This document shows, piece after piece, positions 6,646 to 16,513 of a stretch of DNA of 64,000 bases (its first letter is position 1; each line of letters begins with the position of its first letter). The stretch lies in the NCBI RefSeq assembly GCF_011765465.1, contig NZ_CP050265.1, positions 2,199,501-2,263,500 of the forward strand, read 5' to 3'. The notes beneath the pieces were generated by a model, which was given only the letters and a program-made list of their open reading frames with translations, made no database searches and was not told the origin of the DNA. The DNA comes from Erythrobacter sp. (GTDB lineage Bacteria; Pseudomonadota; Alphaproteobacteria; Sphingomonadales; Sphingomonadaceae). The translations under genes were made by a program, and so were the position numbers.

Positions 6646-8394
6646 ATGACCGACGCCGCCTTGAAGCCGACGCCGAACGATTGCGACTTGCCGCGCCGCC
6701 GCGCGGATTTCGCAACCTTCAGCGAGGCGATCGATTACGCCGCGAAAAGCGAAAAAGGGCTCAATTTCCACGATATGCGCGGGATGCTCGCGCGGGTCTA
6801 TCCTTATCGCGAAATGCGTGAGGACGCGCTTGTCATGGCGCGCCGCCTTGTCGCGGCGGGAATCGGCAAGGCCGACCGGGTCGCGCTGATCGCGGAAACC
6901 GGCCCAGATTTCGCAGCCCTGTTCTGCGCCTGCGTCTACGCCGGTGCCTGGCCCGTGCCGCTCCCCCTGCCCACGACCTTCGGGGGCAAGGAGAATTACA
7001 TCGACCAGCTTGCTGTGCAGCTGTCGAGCGCCGATCCCAAACTGCTGCTCTTCCCTGAGGAAATCGCGGAGATGGCGGGCGCCGCTGCGGCACGGCAAGG
7101 ATGCGAGGCGACGAGCTGGCAGGAATTCGCCGCCACCGAAGCGCCCGACTGCGACCTGCCGACCGCCGATCCCGAGGACATCTGCTACCTGCAATATTCC
7201 TCCGGTTCGACCCGTTTCCCGACCGGGGTGGCGGTGACGCACAAGGCGCTGCTGCACAATCTCTACGGCCATTCCACGACCATGCACCTGGGCGAAAACG
7301 ATCGCTGCATCAGCTGGCTGCCGTGGTATCACGACATGGGTCTTGTCGGCTGCTTCCTCTCGCTGATCGCGAACCAGGTCTCGGGCGATTTCCTCAAACC
7401 CGACGCCTTCGCCCGGCGCCCTCTGGCATGGCTCGACATGATCAGCCGCAATCCGGGCTACACGCTCTCCTATTCGCCGACCTTCGGGTACGACATCTGC
7501 GCGCGGCGCATTTCGAGCCAGTCGAACGTCGCCGAGCGCTTCGACCTGTCGCGCTGGCGGGTCGCAGGCAATGGCGCTGACATGATCCGGCCCGACGTGA
7601 TGCAGAATTTCGTCAACGCCTTTGCCGATGCGGGGTTCAAGGCGTCAGCCTTCACCCCTTCCTATGGCCTTGCCGAAGCGGTGCTCGCGGTCACCGTCAT
7701 GCCGCCGGGCGAAGGCATCCGGGTCGAACTCGTCGAGGAAGAGCGCCTGTCGGGCGCGCCGCGCGACATCTCGCGCCCGGCCCGGTATCGGGCGATCGTC
7801 AATTGCGGCAAGGCTCTGCCCGACATGGAAGTCGAAATCCGGGGCGAGGACGGCGAGGCCCGGGCCGACCACCATATCGGCAAGGTCTGGTGCCGCGGGC
7901 CCAGCGTCATGCATTCCTATTTCCGCAACGAGGAAGCGACCGAAGCCTGCCTCGTCCGCGATGCGGACGGCAATGCATGGCTCGACACCGGCGACATGGG
8001 CTACATGGCCGACGGCTACCTGTTCATCGTCGGCCGGGCCAAGGACATGATCATCATCAACGGCAAGAACCACTGGCCGCAGGACATCGAGTGGGCGGTG
8101 GAACAATTGCCCGGTTTCAACCACGGGGACATCGCCGCCTTCGCGATCGAGACCGAAAGCGGCGAGGAAGCGCCTGCCGTGCTCGTCCATTGCCGCGTCT
8201 CCGACCCGGCCGAACGCATCCGCCTGCGCGAGCTGATCGCGGACAAGGTGCGCTCGGTCACGGGCATGAGCTGCGTCGTCGAACTGGTCCCGCCGCGCAC
8301 CCTGCCGCGCACCTCCTCGGGCAAGCTGTCGCGCGCCAAGGCGAAGAAGCTCTACCTTTCGGGCGAGATCGTCCCGCTCAAGCTCGCGGCCTGA
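6646..8394 (+). CDS. Fatty acyl-AMP ligase (FAAL/FadD32-like)
   Basis: A 582-residue member of the adenylate-forming superfamily. It shows the ATP-binding core YSSGSTRFPTGV (184-195), the WLPWYHDMGLVG motif typical of FAALs, YGLAEAVLAVT, and the C-terminal segment WLDTGDMGYMADGYLFIVGR followed by KDMIIINGKNHWPQDIE. Such enzymes activate fatty acids as acyl-adenylates, usually for loading on acyl carrier domains of lipid or polyketide synthases. Here no synthase, carrier protein or thioesterase is adjacent, so the acceptor is unknown. It is monocistronic, between convergent or divergent unrelated genes. Confidence 0.92.
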   Translation: MTDAALKPTPNDCDLPRRRADFATFSEAIDYAAKSEKGLNFHDMRGMLARVYPYREMREDALVMARRLVAAGIGKADRVALIAETGPDFAALFCACVYAGAWPVPLPLPTTFGGKENYIDQLAVQLSSADPKLLLFPEEIAEMAGAAAARQGCEATSWQEFAATEAPDCDLPTADPEDICYLQYSSGSTRFPTGVAVTHKALLHNLYGHSTTMHLGENDRCISWLPWYHDMGLVGCFLSLIANQVSGDFLKPDAFARRPLAWLDMISRNPGYTLSYSPTFGYDICARRISSQSNVAERFDLSRWRVAGNGADMIRPDVMQNFVNAFADAGFKASAFTPSYGLAEAVLAVTVMPPGEGIRVELVEEERLSGAPRDISRPARYRAIVNCGKALPDMEVEIRGEDGEARADHHIGKVWCRGPSVMHSYFRNEEATEACLVRDADGNAWLDTGDMGYMADGYLFIVGRAKDMIIINGKNHWPQDIEWAVEQLPGFNHGDIAAFAIETESGEEAPAVLVHCRVSDPAERIRLRELIADKVRSVTGMSCVVELVPPRTLPRTSSGKLSRAKAKKLYLSGEIVPLKLAA

Positions 8395-8400
8395 TCGGCT

Positions 8401-9990
8401 TCACTCCTGTGCCGGGTATGCGCCCCATTCGGCGCGAAGCTCGCCGCGCTCCCGACGCAGTTCGACCGTGACGCCGCGTTCCTCGAGGAATGCAACGGCG
8501 CGCTCGGCGTCTTCGCCGTTGCCGACCACCACCACAGGCAGGTCGACCCGGCCTGCGGCCCAGGCAACCGTCTCGAGCGCGCGCCGCGCCGGGGCCGTGG
8601 GCAGGCCCTCCTCGTTGAAGGCATAGCCCGCAGGGAGCGCCGCGGCGGGCGGGATGATCTCGATGGTCCAGTCCTGTTCGGTCGCGCGGATGCGCTCCTC
8701 GAGCATTCTGTAGGTCGCGACATTCGCCCCTTCGAGCGGGCGTGCCCGCACGACAGCGCGGCGGCGGGTGCGGTCTATCGTCACGTCCTCATCACCCACC
8801 CCCGCGACCAGCGCAAGCCGCAGCGCCAGCGCATCGGCGCGGGCGCGCGCCGCCGCTTCTTCGCGGTCGCGGGCGGCGGAAAGCTGCGCCGCCTCGGCAG
8901 CGCCCGCGCTCCTGCCGACCTCGTCCTGCACCAGCGTCAGTTCAACCGGCCTGCCGAGCCGCTTCTCCAGCGCGCGCTCGATGTCGAGCTCGGCATCCGG
9001 CCTCAATGCCGGGGTGAAGACCGTGGCGGCGACCGCGATCGGCTCGCGCTTGAAATCCGTCTCGAGTGCGAAGACCTCGGAACGCGGATCGAAGGTCTCA
9101 TCAATCTCGGAGCGCACGATCCGGGTCGCGTTCGCCTCCCACGCGATCTGCTGGAGCGAATAGCCCAGCGGGATCGCGAGCAGGATGAAGACCAGCACCA
9201 CGGCGAAGTTCTGCGCCTGCGTCTGGCGTTCGGACAGGCGCGAGCGGAAACCGTAGAGCCGCGCCATCGCCCAGGCGGTGAGCGCGATGGTGATGAGGTT
9301 GGTGACGAACAGCAGCGAGGCGCCCCAGAACACCGTCCCGTTGAGCGTCGCGAGGCCGAAACCGACCGTCGCCAGCGGCGGCATAAGGGCGGTGGCGATG
9401 GCAACGCCGACGATCGTCCCCGCCCGCCCGCGGATCATCGCATAAGCCCCCGCCATGCCGGAAAACAGCGCGACCATCAGGTCGAACAATGTGGGCTCGG
9501 TGCGCGCGGCGATTTCGGGCGTGATCGTCTTGATCGGCGAGACATAGACGATCAGCGCGCACAGCAGGATCGCGATAACGCTCCCCCAGGCAAGGCTGCG
9601 CGCGCTCTGCTTGAGCCAGTGGTAATCCCCTATCGCCAGCGCGAATCCCAGCCCCATGATCGGGCCCATCAGCGGCGAAAGCAGCATCGCGCCGATGACC
9701 ACCGCGGTCGAGGACTGCAGCAGGCCGACCACCGCGATCCCGGCGCTCATCGCGACCATGAAGAGGTAGCGTTCCGACAAGAGGCATTCCTCGCGCCGGT
9801 CGGCGATCACCTGGACCTGGTCGACCGCGCCCGTAACCTCGGTCAGCCACCAGCGGCGGACGCTCGCCGCGATCCCGGCAAGGCCGCTTTCGCCCCGGGC
9901 GGAGCGGGACGACGCGGTCGCTTCCGCCTCGCCCGACAGGGGCGACTCTTGCGTCTCGCGCGGCTCGGCCGAGGCGGCGTTATCGGTCAT
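8401..9990 (-). CDS. DUF389 (TIGR00341-type) integral membrane protein
   Basis: The 529-residue protein has a soluble N-terminus, a membrane block from about residue 85 to 285 with the DUF389 hallmark SSTAVVIGAMLLSPLMGPIMG, and MPPLATVGFGLA, followed by a long cytoplasmic or periplasmic tail. The tail is Ala/Arg-rich, contains a probable coiled coil around 370-390, and has no recognised domain. Function of DUF389 is not known. It converges on the FAAL gene with a 6-bp gap and diverges from telA. Confidence 0.88.
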   Translation of the reverse strand: MTDNAASAEPRETQESPLSGEAEATASSRSARGESGLAGIAASVRRWWLTEVTGAVDQVQVIADRREECLLSERYLFMVAMSAGIAVVGLLQSSTAVVIGAMLLSPLMGPIMGLGFALAIGDYHWLKQSARSLAWGSVIAILLCALIVYVSPIKTITPEIAARTEPTLFDLMVALFSGMAGAYAMIRGRAGTIVGVAIATALMPPLATVGFGLATLNGTVFWGASLLFVTNLITIALTAWAMARLYGFRSRLSERQTQAQNFAVVLVFILLAIPLGYSLQQIAWEANATRIVRSEIDETFDPRSEVFALETDFKREPIAVAATVFTPALRPDAELDIERALEKRLGRPVELTLVQDEVGRSAGAAEAAQLSAARDREEAAARARADALALRLALVAGVGDEDVTIDRTRRRAVVRARPLEGANVATYRMLEERIRATEQDWTIEIIPPAAALPAGYAFNEEGLPTAPARRALETVAWAAGRVDLPVVVVGNGEDAERAVAFLEERGVTVELRRERGELRAEWGAYPAQE

Positions 9991-10188
9991 TTCGTAGGTC
10001 CCTCCGGTCGCTGTCTCTAGCGCATTTTCAAACCCGCGCCAGCCTGCCCCGGAGTCAAAGCGATGGACGCGCCCCCCGGCTTGCCGCTAGTCTGGCGCGG
10101 CCTTGAACACCGTGTTTTAGATCACTAATACACTAAGGAAGGCGAGCGCCGCGCCAAGAGCGGCCCTCAAGGGAGCACGATACGCCGC

Positions 10189-11409
10189 ATGAGCACGCAG
10201 GATACGCCCGAAACCAAGATCGCGACCGCGACCGATTTCGAACTCACCCCGCCCGATCCGGTCCCTCAGGTGACGCCGGAAAAGGCCGCCGGGCTCGTGC
10301 CGGTCACGTCCGAGCAGAAGTCGAAGCTCGACAGCAAGGTCGACGCCTTCGTGGCGGACCTCGTTTCGGCCGATGCGAACTCGCCCGAATTCGGCGAGAA
10401 GGTCGACCAGATCACGCGCATGGGGCAGGAACAGATCCGCGCCGCCGCATCCCATTCCAACCGCTTTCTCGACCGGCCGGTGCGGGCGATGGACGAGGAC
10501 AGCACCGTGGGCAAGGACCTTGCCGAACTGCGCCGCACGGTCGAGGACCTCGATCCCGGCCGCAAGCAGAAGCTGCTCGCCCCGCGCAAGCTGTTCGGCA
10601 TCATCCCCTTCGGCAACCGGCTCAAGAACTATTTCGACAGCTACACGAGCGCGCAGGGCCACATTCAGGCGATCCTCGAACGTCTCGAATCGGGCAAGAA
10701 GGAGCTCCACCTCGACAACGCCGCGATCGACACCGAGAGGCAGAAGCTGTGGGAGGCGATGGGCGAGCTCGAGCAGATGATCCACATCGCCAAGACTCTC
10801 GATGCACGGCTCGAGGCGAAGGCGAACGAGCTCGACGCAAGCGATCCCGAAAAGGCCAAGGCGCTGCGCGAAAGCGCGCTTTTCTATGTCCGCCAGCGCA
10901 CACAGGACCTGCTGACGCAGATGGCGGTGAGCGTGCAGGGCTATCTCGCGCTCGACCTCGTCAAGAAGAACAACGTCGAACTGGTCAAGGGCGTAGACCG
11001 CGCCAGCACCACCACGGTCAGCGCGCTGCGCACGGCAGTCACGGTGGCGCAGGCGATGACCAACCAGAAGCTCGTCCTGCAGCAGATCACTTCGCTGAAC
11101 CAGACGACCAGCGACATCATCGATTCGACCAGCACCCTCCTGCGCGAACAGACCGGGCAGATCCACGAACAGGCCGCCTCGAGCACGATCCCGCTCGAAA
11201 CGCTCCAGCGCGCCTTCCAGAACATCTACGACACGATGGACGAAGTCGACGAGTTCAAGGTCCGCGCCCTGTCCTCGATGAAGCAGACGGTCACGGTCCT
11301 GTCCGAAGAAGTCGAGAAGTCGAAGGGCTATATCGCCCGCTCCGAGGGACAGGCACAGGCGCAGGCCAAGGTTTCGAGCGACCCGTCGCTGCTCGCGCTG
11401 GATAACTGA
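10189..11409 (+). CDS. TelA-family toxic anion resistance protein
   Basis: This 406-residue cytoplasmic protein matches TelA/KlaA-family proteins (tellurite and other toxic anion resistance). Regions recognised are KLDSKVDAFVADL, an extended helical core around KLFGIIPFGNRLKNYFDSY (about 132-150) typical of the family, and the long C-terminal helices with NVELVKGVDRASTTTVSALRT. Mechanism is unresolved; related proteins have also been linked to envelope stress. It is the first gene of a tight rightward cluster (11-bp gap to the next gene). The AT-rich stretch around 10110-10135 is a plausible promoter zone. Confidence 0.92.
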   Translation: MSTQDTPETKIATATDFELTPPDPVPQVTPEKAAGLVPVTSEQKSKLDSKVDAFVADLVSADANSPEFGEKVDQITRMGQEQIRAAASHSNRFLDRPVRAMDEDSTVGKDLAELRRTVEDLDPGRKQKLLAPRKLFGIIPFGNRLKNYFDSYTSAQGHIQAILERLESGKKELHLDNAAIDTERQKLWEAMGELEQMIHIAKTLDARLEAKANELDASDPEKAKALRESALFYVRQRTQDLLTQMAVSVQGYLALDLVKKNNVELVKGVDRASTTTVSALRTAVTVAQAMTNQKLVLQQITSLNQTTSDIIDSTSTLLREQTGQIHEQAASSTIPLETLQRAFQNIYDTMDEVDEFKVRALSSMKQTVTVLSEEVEKSKGYIARSEGQAQAQAKVSSDPSLLALDN

Positions 11410-11420
11410 GCGCAGCCGCG

Positions 11421-12236
11421 ATGCCCGACACGACCGGCGAATCCGAACGCATACTGAAAGAGGCGAAGACATCGCTCGCGGTGCAGCGCGAGGGCGGGAC
11501 GCATCGCCCGGCGAAAAGCATCGGCAAGGGATCGGCGGCGGCCAAGCGCAAGGTCTGGATGAAGCGCGCGATGTATTTCGCGGGCGCGGTCCTCACGATC
11601 CTCGTCAGCGCCTCGATCGCGGGGCTGGTGCTCGACGGCATCGGCTTCACCGGGGTGATGATGGTCGCGCTCGCCGTCATGGCGGCGAGTTTCGTGTTCA
11701 CGAATTTTCCCAAGGTGAAAGTGCCGAAGCGTGCCGATCTCAAGCAGGGCAACCCGCAGCAGATGGTCGCGCGCACCGAGTTGTGGCTCGAAAACCAGCG
11801 CGCCGCGCTGCCACCGCCCGCCGCGCGGCTGGTCGACCAGCTCGGCGTACAGCTCGACGCGCTCGGGCTCCAGCTCGAGACGATCGACGCGGCGCATCCG
11901 GCGATGGGCGAAGTGCGCGAACTGGTCGGAGAGTATATCCCCGAGACCATCGAGAACTATCGCAGGATCCCCGAACACCTGCGCGGCGAGGAACACGCCG
12001 GGAAGACCGCCGACGAACGCCTGAGCGAAAGCCTCACGCGCCTGTCGGGCGAGGTGGACCGGGTGACGCGGCGGCTGGCCGAAGGCGCGCTGGACGATCT
12101 CGCGGTGAAATCGCGCTATCTCGACTATCGCTATGGCGGGGACGAACTGCTCGCCGATATGCGCGGCGACCCGGAGACGAGCGGCACGCCGCTGCCAGCG
12201 CCCTCGATCGAAACCCGCGAGAAATCGAAATCCTGA
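11421..12236 (+). CDS. XpaC-like two-helix membrane protein, TelA partner
   Basis: A 271-residue protein with a basic N-terminus, two adjacent membrane helices (about 53-93), and a helical C-terminal domain containing VGEYIPETIENYRRIPEHL. That layout resembles XpaC-family proteins, whose genes commonly precede or follow telA; the assignment rests on context and overall shape, so it is moderate. It lies 11 bp after telA, with the PHA-system-like gene starting one base after its stop. It probably anchors or works with TelA at the membrane. Confidence 0.6.
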   Translation: MPDTTGESERILKEAKTSLAVQREGGTHRPAKSIGKGSAAAKRKVWMKRAMYFAGAVLTILVSASIAGLVLDGIGFTGVMMVALAVMAASFVFTNFPKVKVPKRADLKQGNPQQMVARTELWLENQRAALPPPAARLVDQLGVQLDALGLQLETIDAAHPAMGEVRELVGEYIPETIENYRRIPEHLRGEEHAGKTADERLSESLTRLSGEVDRVTRRLAEGALDDLAVKSRYLDYRYGGDELLADMRGDPETSGTPLPAPSIETREKSKS

Positions 12237-12237
12237 T

Positions 12238-12534
12238 ATGCGCGTCTCGCTCCCCCACAGCCTCGGCCGCGAGGAAGTCCGCCGCCGACTGCACGAACGG
12301 CACCACGAGATCGCCCATTTCTTCCCGCCCGGCATGGCACAGCTCGACACGAACTGGCGGGACGAGGATCACATGGACATGGTAATCACGATCGTCGGCA
12401 AGCAGTTGAAAGGCGCGATCGACATCCATGACGAGAGCGTGACGATCGAGATGGAACTGCCGCTCGCCCTGTCCTTTCTGCGCGGCACGATCGAACGGGC
12501 GATGAAGAAGGAAGGCACGCGCCTGCTGCGGTGA
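12238..12534 (+). CDS. Polyhydroxyalkanoic acid system family protein
   Basis: A 98-residue soluble protein starting MRVSLPHSLGREEVRRRLHER. The N-terminal pattern (HSLGREEVRRRL), then a central strand pair with DTNWRDEDHMDMVITIVGK, and the tail LSFLRGTIERAMKKEG match the small family annotated as polyhydroxyalkanoic acid system protein. Its biochemical role is uncertain despite the name. ATG 12238 lies right after the stop of the XpaC-like gene, indicating translational coupling in the telA cluster. No PHA synthase or depolymerase is in this window. Confidence 0.8.
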   Translation: MRVSLPHSLGREEVRRRLHERHHEIAHFFPPGMAQLDTNWRDEDHMDMVITIVGKQLKGAIDIHDESVTIEMELPLALSFLRGTIERAMKKEGTRLLR

Positions 12535-12614
12535 AAAGCGTCGATGCGGGCTGGATCGGGGGAGCCCGGTTCCCGATGTCCGGCCAGCTCGCGTAATCCT
12601 CACAACCAGAATCC

Positions 12615-13340
12615 TCAGAACCAGCGTTGCCGCCAGTAGAACGGCGCCGGGACGGGATTGCCGTTCGCGTCCATCGCGGGGCGGAAACGGAGCCTCTCCT
12701 CGACGAGGTTGCAGGTGATCGCATCAGCCTGCGGATCAGGGCTCGCGCGGTAGATCGTGCAGTCGCGCGCGCGCCCGTCCGTGCCGACGATGACGCGGAC
12801 AATCACCTCGCTCCCGCGCCGAACCTCGCGCCCTCCCGGGGGGACCGGGTAGTCGCGCGCATCGTCGATCCGCCCGGAGATGTGGACCGGCCGGGTCACC
12901 GCGACCCCGCCGCGCCCGCCGCCGCGATTGCCCGAGCCCGTCCCCGGCCCGCTGCCGGCCGCGCCAGTCCCCTCGCCCGATGCGCGCGCGCCTGACCGGT
13001 CCGCCGTCCCGGTCGAGGACGCTTGCGGCGCGGGGCTTGGCCGGGGCAGGTCTATTTCGGGTTCGGGGGCGGTGACGGGGTCGGGAACCGCTTGCTTACC
13101 CACATCCCCTTGCGCCCCCTCGTCGGGTTCGGGTTCGTTCTCGGGCGGCGGCGGCGGCTCGGGCGGTGCCTCGAGCGAGAAGGCCGCCACCACATTGCGC
13201 TCGATCCCGCCGGTGAAGTCCGGGGCGAGCAGCTTGCCGAGCAGGTAAAGCCCGCCGAGATGAACGAGCGCGATGGCAAGCAGGAGCGGCCAGCGCAGCC
13301 GCCTCTTTCGCGGTCCGTCCCGGTGCAAAAAATCGGCCAT
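12615..13340 (-). CDS. Energy transducer TonB
   Basis: The 241-residue protein has a basic cytoplasmic tail and one N-terminal membrane helix (about 16-38, with HLGGLYLLGKLL). A Pro/Glu-rich periplasm-spanning region (PEPPPPPENEPEPDEG near 57-72), a Gly-rich linker and a C-terminal TonB domain with VIVRVIVGTDGRARDC and EERLRFRPAMD follow. TonB transmits proton-motive energy to outer-membrane receptors such as the one at 16514-19939. The start at 13340 places the helix correctly; the in-frame extension upstream is not TonB-like. exbB and exbD are not nearby. Confidence 0.9.
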   Translation of the reverse strand: MADFLHRDGPRKRRLRWPLLLAIALVHLGGLYLLGKLLAPDFTGGIERNVVAAFSLEAPPEPPPPPENEPEPDEGAQGDVGKQAVPDPVTAPEPEIDLPRPSPAPQASSTGTADRSGARASGEGTGAAGSGPGTGSGNRGGGRGGVAVTRPVHISGRIDDARDYPVPPGGREVRRGSEVIVRVIVGTDGRARDCTIYRASPDPQADAITCNLVEERLRFRPAMDANGNPVPAPFYWRQRWF

Positions 13341-13454
13341 GATGGCCTCGTGTCTCCCGATTGCCTCCGCTTCGGAGCGAGTTGAACCCGCTTGTCGGCG
13401 CCGTTTCCTATAGCATTGCGCGATGGATTGCGATCTAACCCGCGGGCGGGAGCC

Positions 13455-16391
13455 ATGAAACACGCCCTTGCCGGGGCGCGAGGGCGTTTCCTCGCCGCAG
13501 GCAGGCTCGACCGCAAGAGCCTGCTCGGCGCATTGCTCGGCGCGGCGGCCTTCTTCGCGCTGGCCGCGGCGAGCCTCGCGACCGCGAGCTACGGCCAGGT
13601 CGCGGCGAGCGTGTGGTTGCCCAATGCGCTCGGTGTCGCATTCCTTCTGCGCGCCCGCCTCTCCAACGAACTGCCCTTCTTGCTCGCTTTCGCGGTAGCA
13701 AGCTTGTCCGCCAATATGCTGTTCGGGGCGGATGCGGCGACGGCGCTGACCTTCACGCTCGCCAACCTTGTCGACGTCGCGTTGGTGACATGGCTGACGC
13801 GGCGTGGCTGCGGCGCATTCGCCGACATGACGAGGGTATCCCATCTTGCCCGCTTCGTCTGGGCTGGTGGGCTGGTCGGCCCCGCCGCCTCGGCGGCGCT
13901 CGCATCGCTGGCGCTACCGGCGGGGGGCGTACCCTTCCCGAGCGGCCCGCTGGCATGGTTCATGACCGATGCGATGGGCATGGTGGCGCTGGTCCCGACG
14001 GCGCTGCTTGCGCATGACGCGCTGGATCGCGGGATCGCGCTGAAGTCGCAACAGCTGGTGCAGACCGTCGGCGTGCTGGCGGCGGGAATGACCTGCACGT
14101 TGTTGGTGTTCGACCAGCCGCTCTATCCGCTCCTCTTCCTGATCCCGCCGATCACCCTGTTCCATGCCTTCCGGCTCGGCAGCCTCGGGACCGCGCTGCA
14201 CGTGTTGGCGGTCGCGGGGGTCGCCTGCGGGATGACGCTGGCCGGCAAGGGTCCGATCGCTGCGGCGAACCCTTCGGTGCTGGCGCAGGTCCATCTCGTC
14301 CAGGCTTTCGTCGCGGCGAATTTCCTTACCGGCCTGCCGGTCGCCGCGATCCTCGCCGGGCACAACAGGATGATGCAGGAACTCGAAGCGGGGAAAGAAG
14401 AGCTCGACCTGCTTGCCCGGAACATCGCCGATGCGGTGCTGCGATACGATCTTCGGGGAGTGTGCACCTACGCCTCGCCCTCGGTGCGCGAGGTGCTCGA
14501 TAGCGAACCGGAAGAACTGCTCGGCCAGCCGGTCGAGGCGCGGTTGCACGAGGATGCGCGCCAACCGGTGACGCGCGCGCTCGAGCGGCTGATGCACGGC
14601 GAGTCCGAGCGGGAGCGGATCACATATCGCCGACTGCGCGACGCGGCGGATGGTTCCCCGATCTTTCTCGAGGCCGATTGCGCGATCGCGACCGACCCGG
14701 TGAGCGGGGAGCGCTGCGGTGTCGTCGTCGCCACCCGCGATGTGACCGGGCGAGTCGAACTCGAAGACCTGCTGAGGACCGCTCGCCGCAAGGCGGAGGA
14801 CGCGGCGCAGGCGAAATCGGAATTTCTCGCCAACATGAGCCACGAAATCCGTACGCCCATGAACGGTGTGCTCGGTTTTGCGGAACTGATGCTGCAGGGG
14901 GATCTCGCCCCCGAACAGCGCCGCCAGGCGGGCCTGATCGTCGAATCCGGACGGTCGATGATGCTGCTGCTCAACGACATCCTCGACCTTTCCAGAATTG
15001 AGGCCGGCGAAGTCGCGATCGATCATGCGCCGGTCGATCTCCACGCCACCCTGTCCGATTGCGCCGCGCTGCACCGGCCGAGCGCGGAAGAAAAGGGGCT
15101 TGAGCTCACCTTTCAATGCGGCTGCGGCGGCGAGAGCGAATGCCGCTTCGACGAAAAAGCGCGGCCCTGGATCCTGACCGACGGCCTGCGGCTGCGTCAG
15201 ATCGCGCTCAACCTGATCGGCAATGCGGTCAAATTCACTGAAAGCGGGCGGATCGATGTCAGCTACACGGTCGACCGGGGCATGGCCCGGGTGCGGGTCG
15301 AGGACAGCGGGATCGGGATAGGCGAAGCGCGGATCGAGGAGATCTTCCGGCCCTTTGCGCAGGGTTCGGGCGACGTCTCGAGGCGCTATGGCGGGACCGG
15401 GCTGGGCCTGTCGATCAGCCGCCAGCTGGCCGAACTGCTGGGCGGCCGGATCGAGGTCGAGAGCGCCCCCGGGAAAGGTTCGTGCTTCACGCTAATCCTG
15501 CCTGCGCCGCTTGCCGACCCGGCATCAAAGCCGGCGCCATCGCCCGAGGCGATCGAACCAGAAACCCTGCCTCAATCCGCGCGCGTCCTGCTTGCGGAAG
15601 ATCACGACATCAACCGCCAACTGGTCGCCGAAATGCTCGAGCGATGCGGCCAGGACGTGCTGTTGGCGCACGACGGGAACGAGGCGATCTCGATGGTGAT
15701 CGATTCGGTCATGCGTTCGAAGCCCTTCGATCTGGTGCTGATGGACGTCCAGATGCCGGGCTGCGATGGATATGCGGCGACACGGGCGATCCGGGCGGAG
15801 GGGATCGGACCGGACCGCCTGCCGATCATCGCGCTCACCGCGAATGCCTTCGCCGAGGATGTGGCCGATGCCCGTGCGGCGGGAATGCAGGGTCACCTCG
15901 CCAAGCCGGTGGAATTCGCATCGCTCGCGCGGGCGCTGCAACGCTGGCTGCCGACCCGGATCGTCGAGGCCGCGCCAAGCGCGCTCGACAACGCCTCGTG
16001 GGAGCATGGCAGCGAAGCGCTTGACACCTCCGGCTGCACAGGGCCCGCCGCTCGACGCTCGGCTGCGCTGCGGCGCCGCTGGCACGCGCGTCGGGCGGAA
16101 GCGTTGGCGGCCGTGCGCGAAGCGCTCGACCAGGGGCTGCTCGGGAGCGATTCAGACCTCGTGCAAGGCGAACAGCCAGACAGCAAGACGGACGTGGAGA
16201 CGCTGGTTCGCAAGCTGCACCGGCTCGCCGGCACGGCCGCGATGTTCTCCGAAGCCCGCCTCGGCGACCAGGCCGCGGCGCTCGAACGGGCCCTGGCGAT
16301 GGAGCATTCCGGAGCGTTGCGAGAAGCGCTGGCGCGCGAATTGCTGGCCGTTGCCGAAAGCGCCGGCCAGGCCAAGCCAGGCGGGGGATAG
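13455..16391 (+). CDS. Hybrid sensor histidine kinase (MASE1-PAS-HK-REC-Hpt)
   Basis: About 978 residues combine several signalling modules. There is a multi-helix membrane sensor resembling MASE1 (to about residue 310), a PAS domain (about 325-445), and a HisKA domain with KSEFLANMSHEIRTPMNG carrying the phospho-His. An HATPase domain follows with NAVKFTESG, DSGIGIG and GTGLGLS. Then come a receiver domain with phospho-acceptor Asp in VLMDVQMPG and a C-terminal Hpt domain with KLHRLAGTAAMF. This is a full phosphorelay in one chain; the output regulator is not adjacent. ATG 13455 is chosen over the upstream TTG 13392, which adds a stretch without function. It diverges from tonB. Confidence 0.93.
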   Translation: MKHALAGARGRFLAAGRLDRKSLLGALLGAAAFFALAAASLATASYGQVAASVWLPNALGVAFLLRARLSNELPFLLAFAVASLSANMLFGADAATALTFTLANLVDVALVTWLTRRGCGAFADMTRVSHLARFVWAGGLVGPAASAALASLALPAGGVPFPSGPLAWFMTDAMGMVALVPTALLAHDALDRGIALKSQQLVQTVGVLAAGMTCTLLVFDQPLYPLLFLIPPITLFHAFRLGSLGTALHVLAVAGVACGMTLAGKGPIAAANPSVLAQVHLVQAFVAANFLTGLPVAAILAGHNRMMQELEAGKEELDLLARNIADAVLRYDLRGVCTYASPSVREVLDSEPEELLGQPVEARLHEDARQPVTRALERLMHGESERERITYRRLRDAADGSPIFLEADCAIATDPVSGERCGVVVATRDVTGRVELEDLLRTARRKAEDAAQAKSEFLANMSHEIRTPMNGVLGFAELMLQGDLAPEQRRQAGLIVESGRSMMLLLNDILDLSRIEAGEVAIDHAPVDLHATLSDCAALHRPSAEEKGLELTFQCGCGGESECRFDEKARPWILTDGLRLRQIALNLIGNAVKFTESGRIDVSYTVDRGMARVRVEDSGIGIGEARIEEIFRPFAQGSGDVSRRYGGTGLGLSISRQLAELLGGRIEVESAPGKGSCFTLILPAPLADPASKPAPSPEAIEPETLPQSARVLLAEDHDINRQLVAEMLERCGQDVLLAHDGNEAISMVIDSVMRSKPFDLVLMDVQMPGCDGYAATRAIRAEGIGPDRLPIIALTANAFAEDVADARAAGMQGHLAKPVEFASLARALQRWLPTRIVEAAPSALDNASWEHGSEALDTSGCTGPAARRSAALRRRWHARRAEALAAVREALDQGLLGSDSDLVQGEQPDSKTDVETLVRKLHRLAGTAAMFSEARLGDQAAALERALAMEHSGALREALARELLAVAESAGQAKPGGG

Positions 16392-16455
16392 GCAAGCGCC
16401 GTATCGGCGCGGAGCTGCCTGCCTCACGCCCCGCTACCGGCAGCGCGAACGAAAA

Positions 16456-16480
16456 CGGCGGAGCCCATCGGGCCCCGCCG
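16456..16480. terminator. Hairpin between convergent kinase and receptor genes
   Basis: CGGCGG-A-GCCC (16456-16466) pairs with GGGC-C-CCGCCG (16470-16480) through one A/C mismatch, with a three-base loop. The location between two convergent stops suggests a bidirectional terminator. Confidence 0.55.
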
Positions 16481-16513
16481 CTCTCATGTTCCGGATGACC
16501 GGACGGCTACGGG

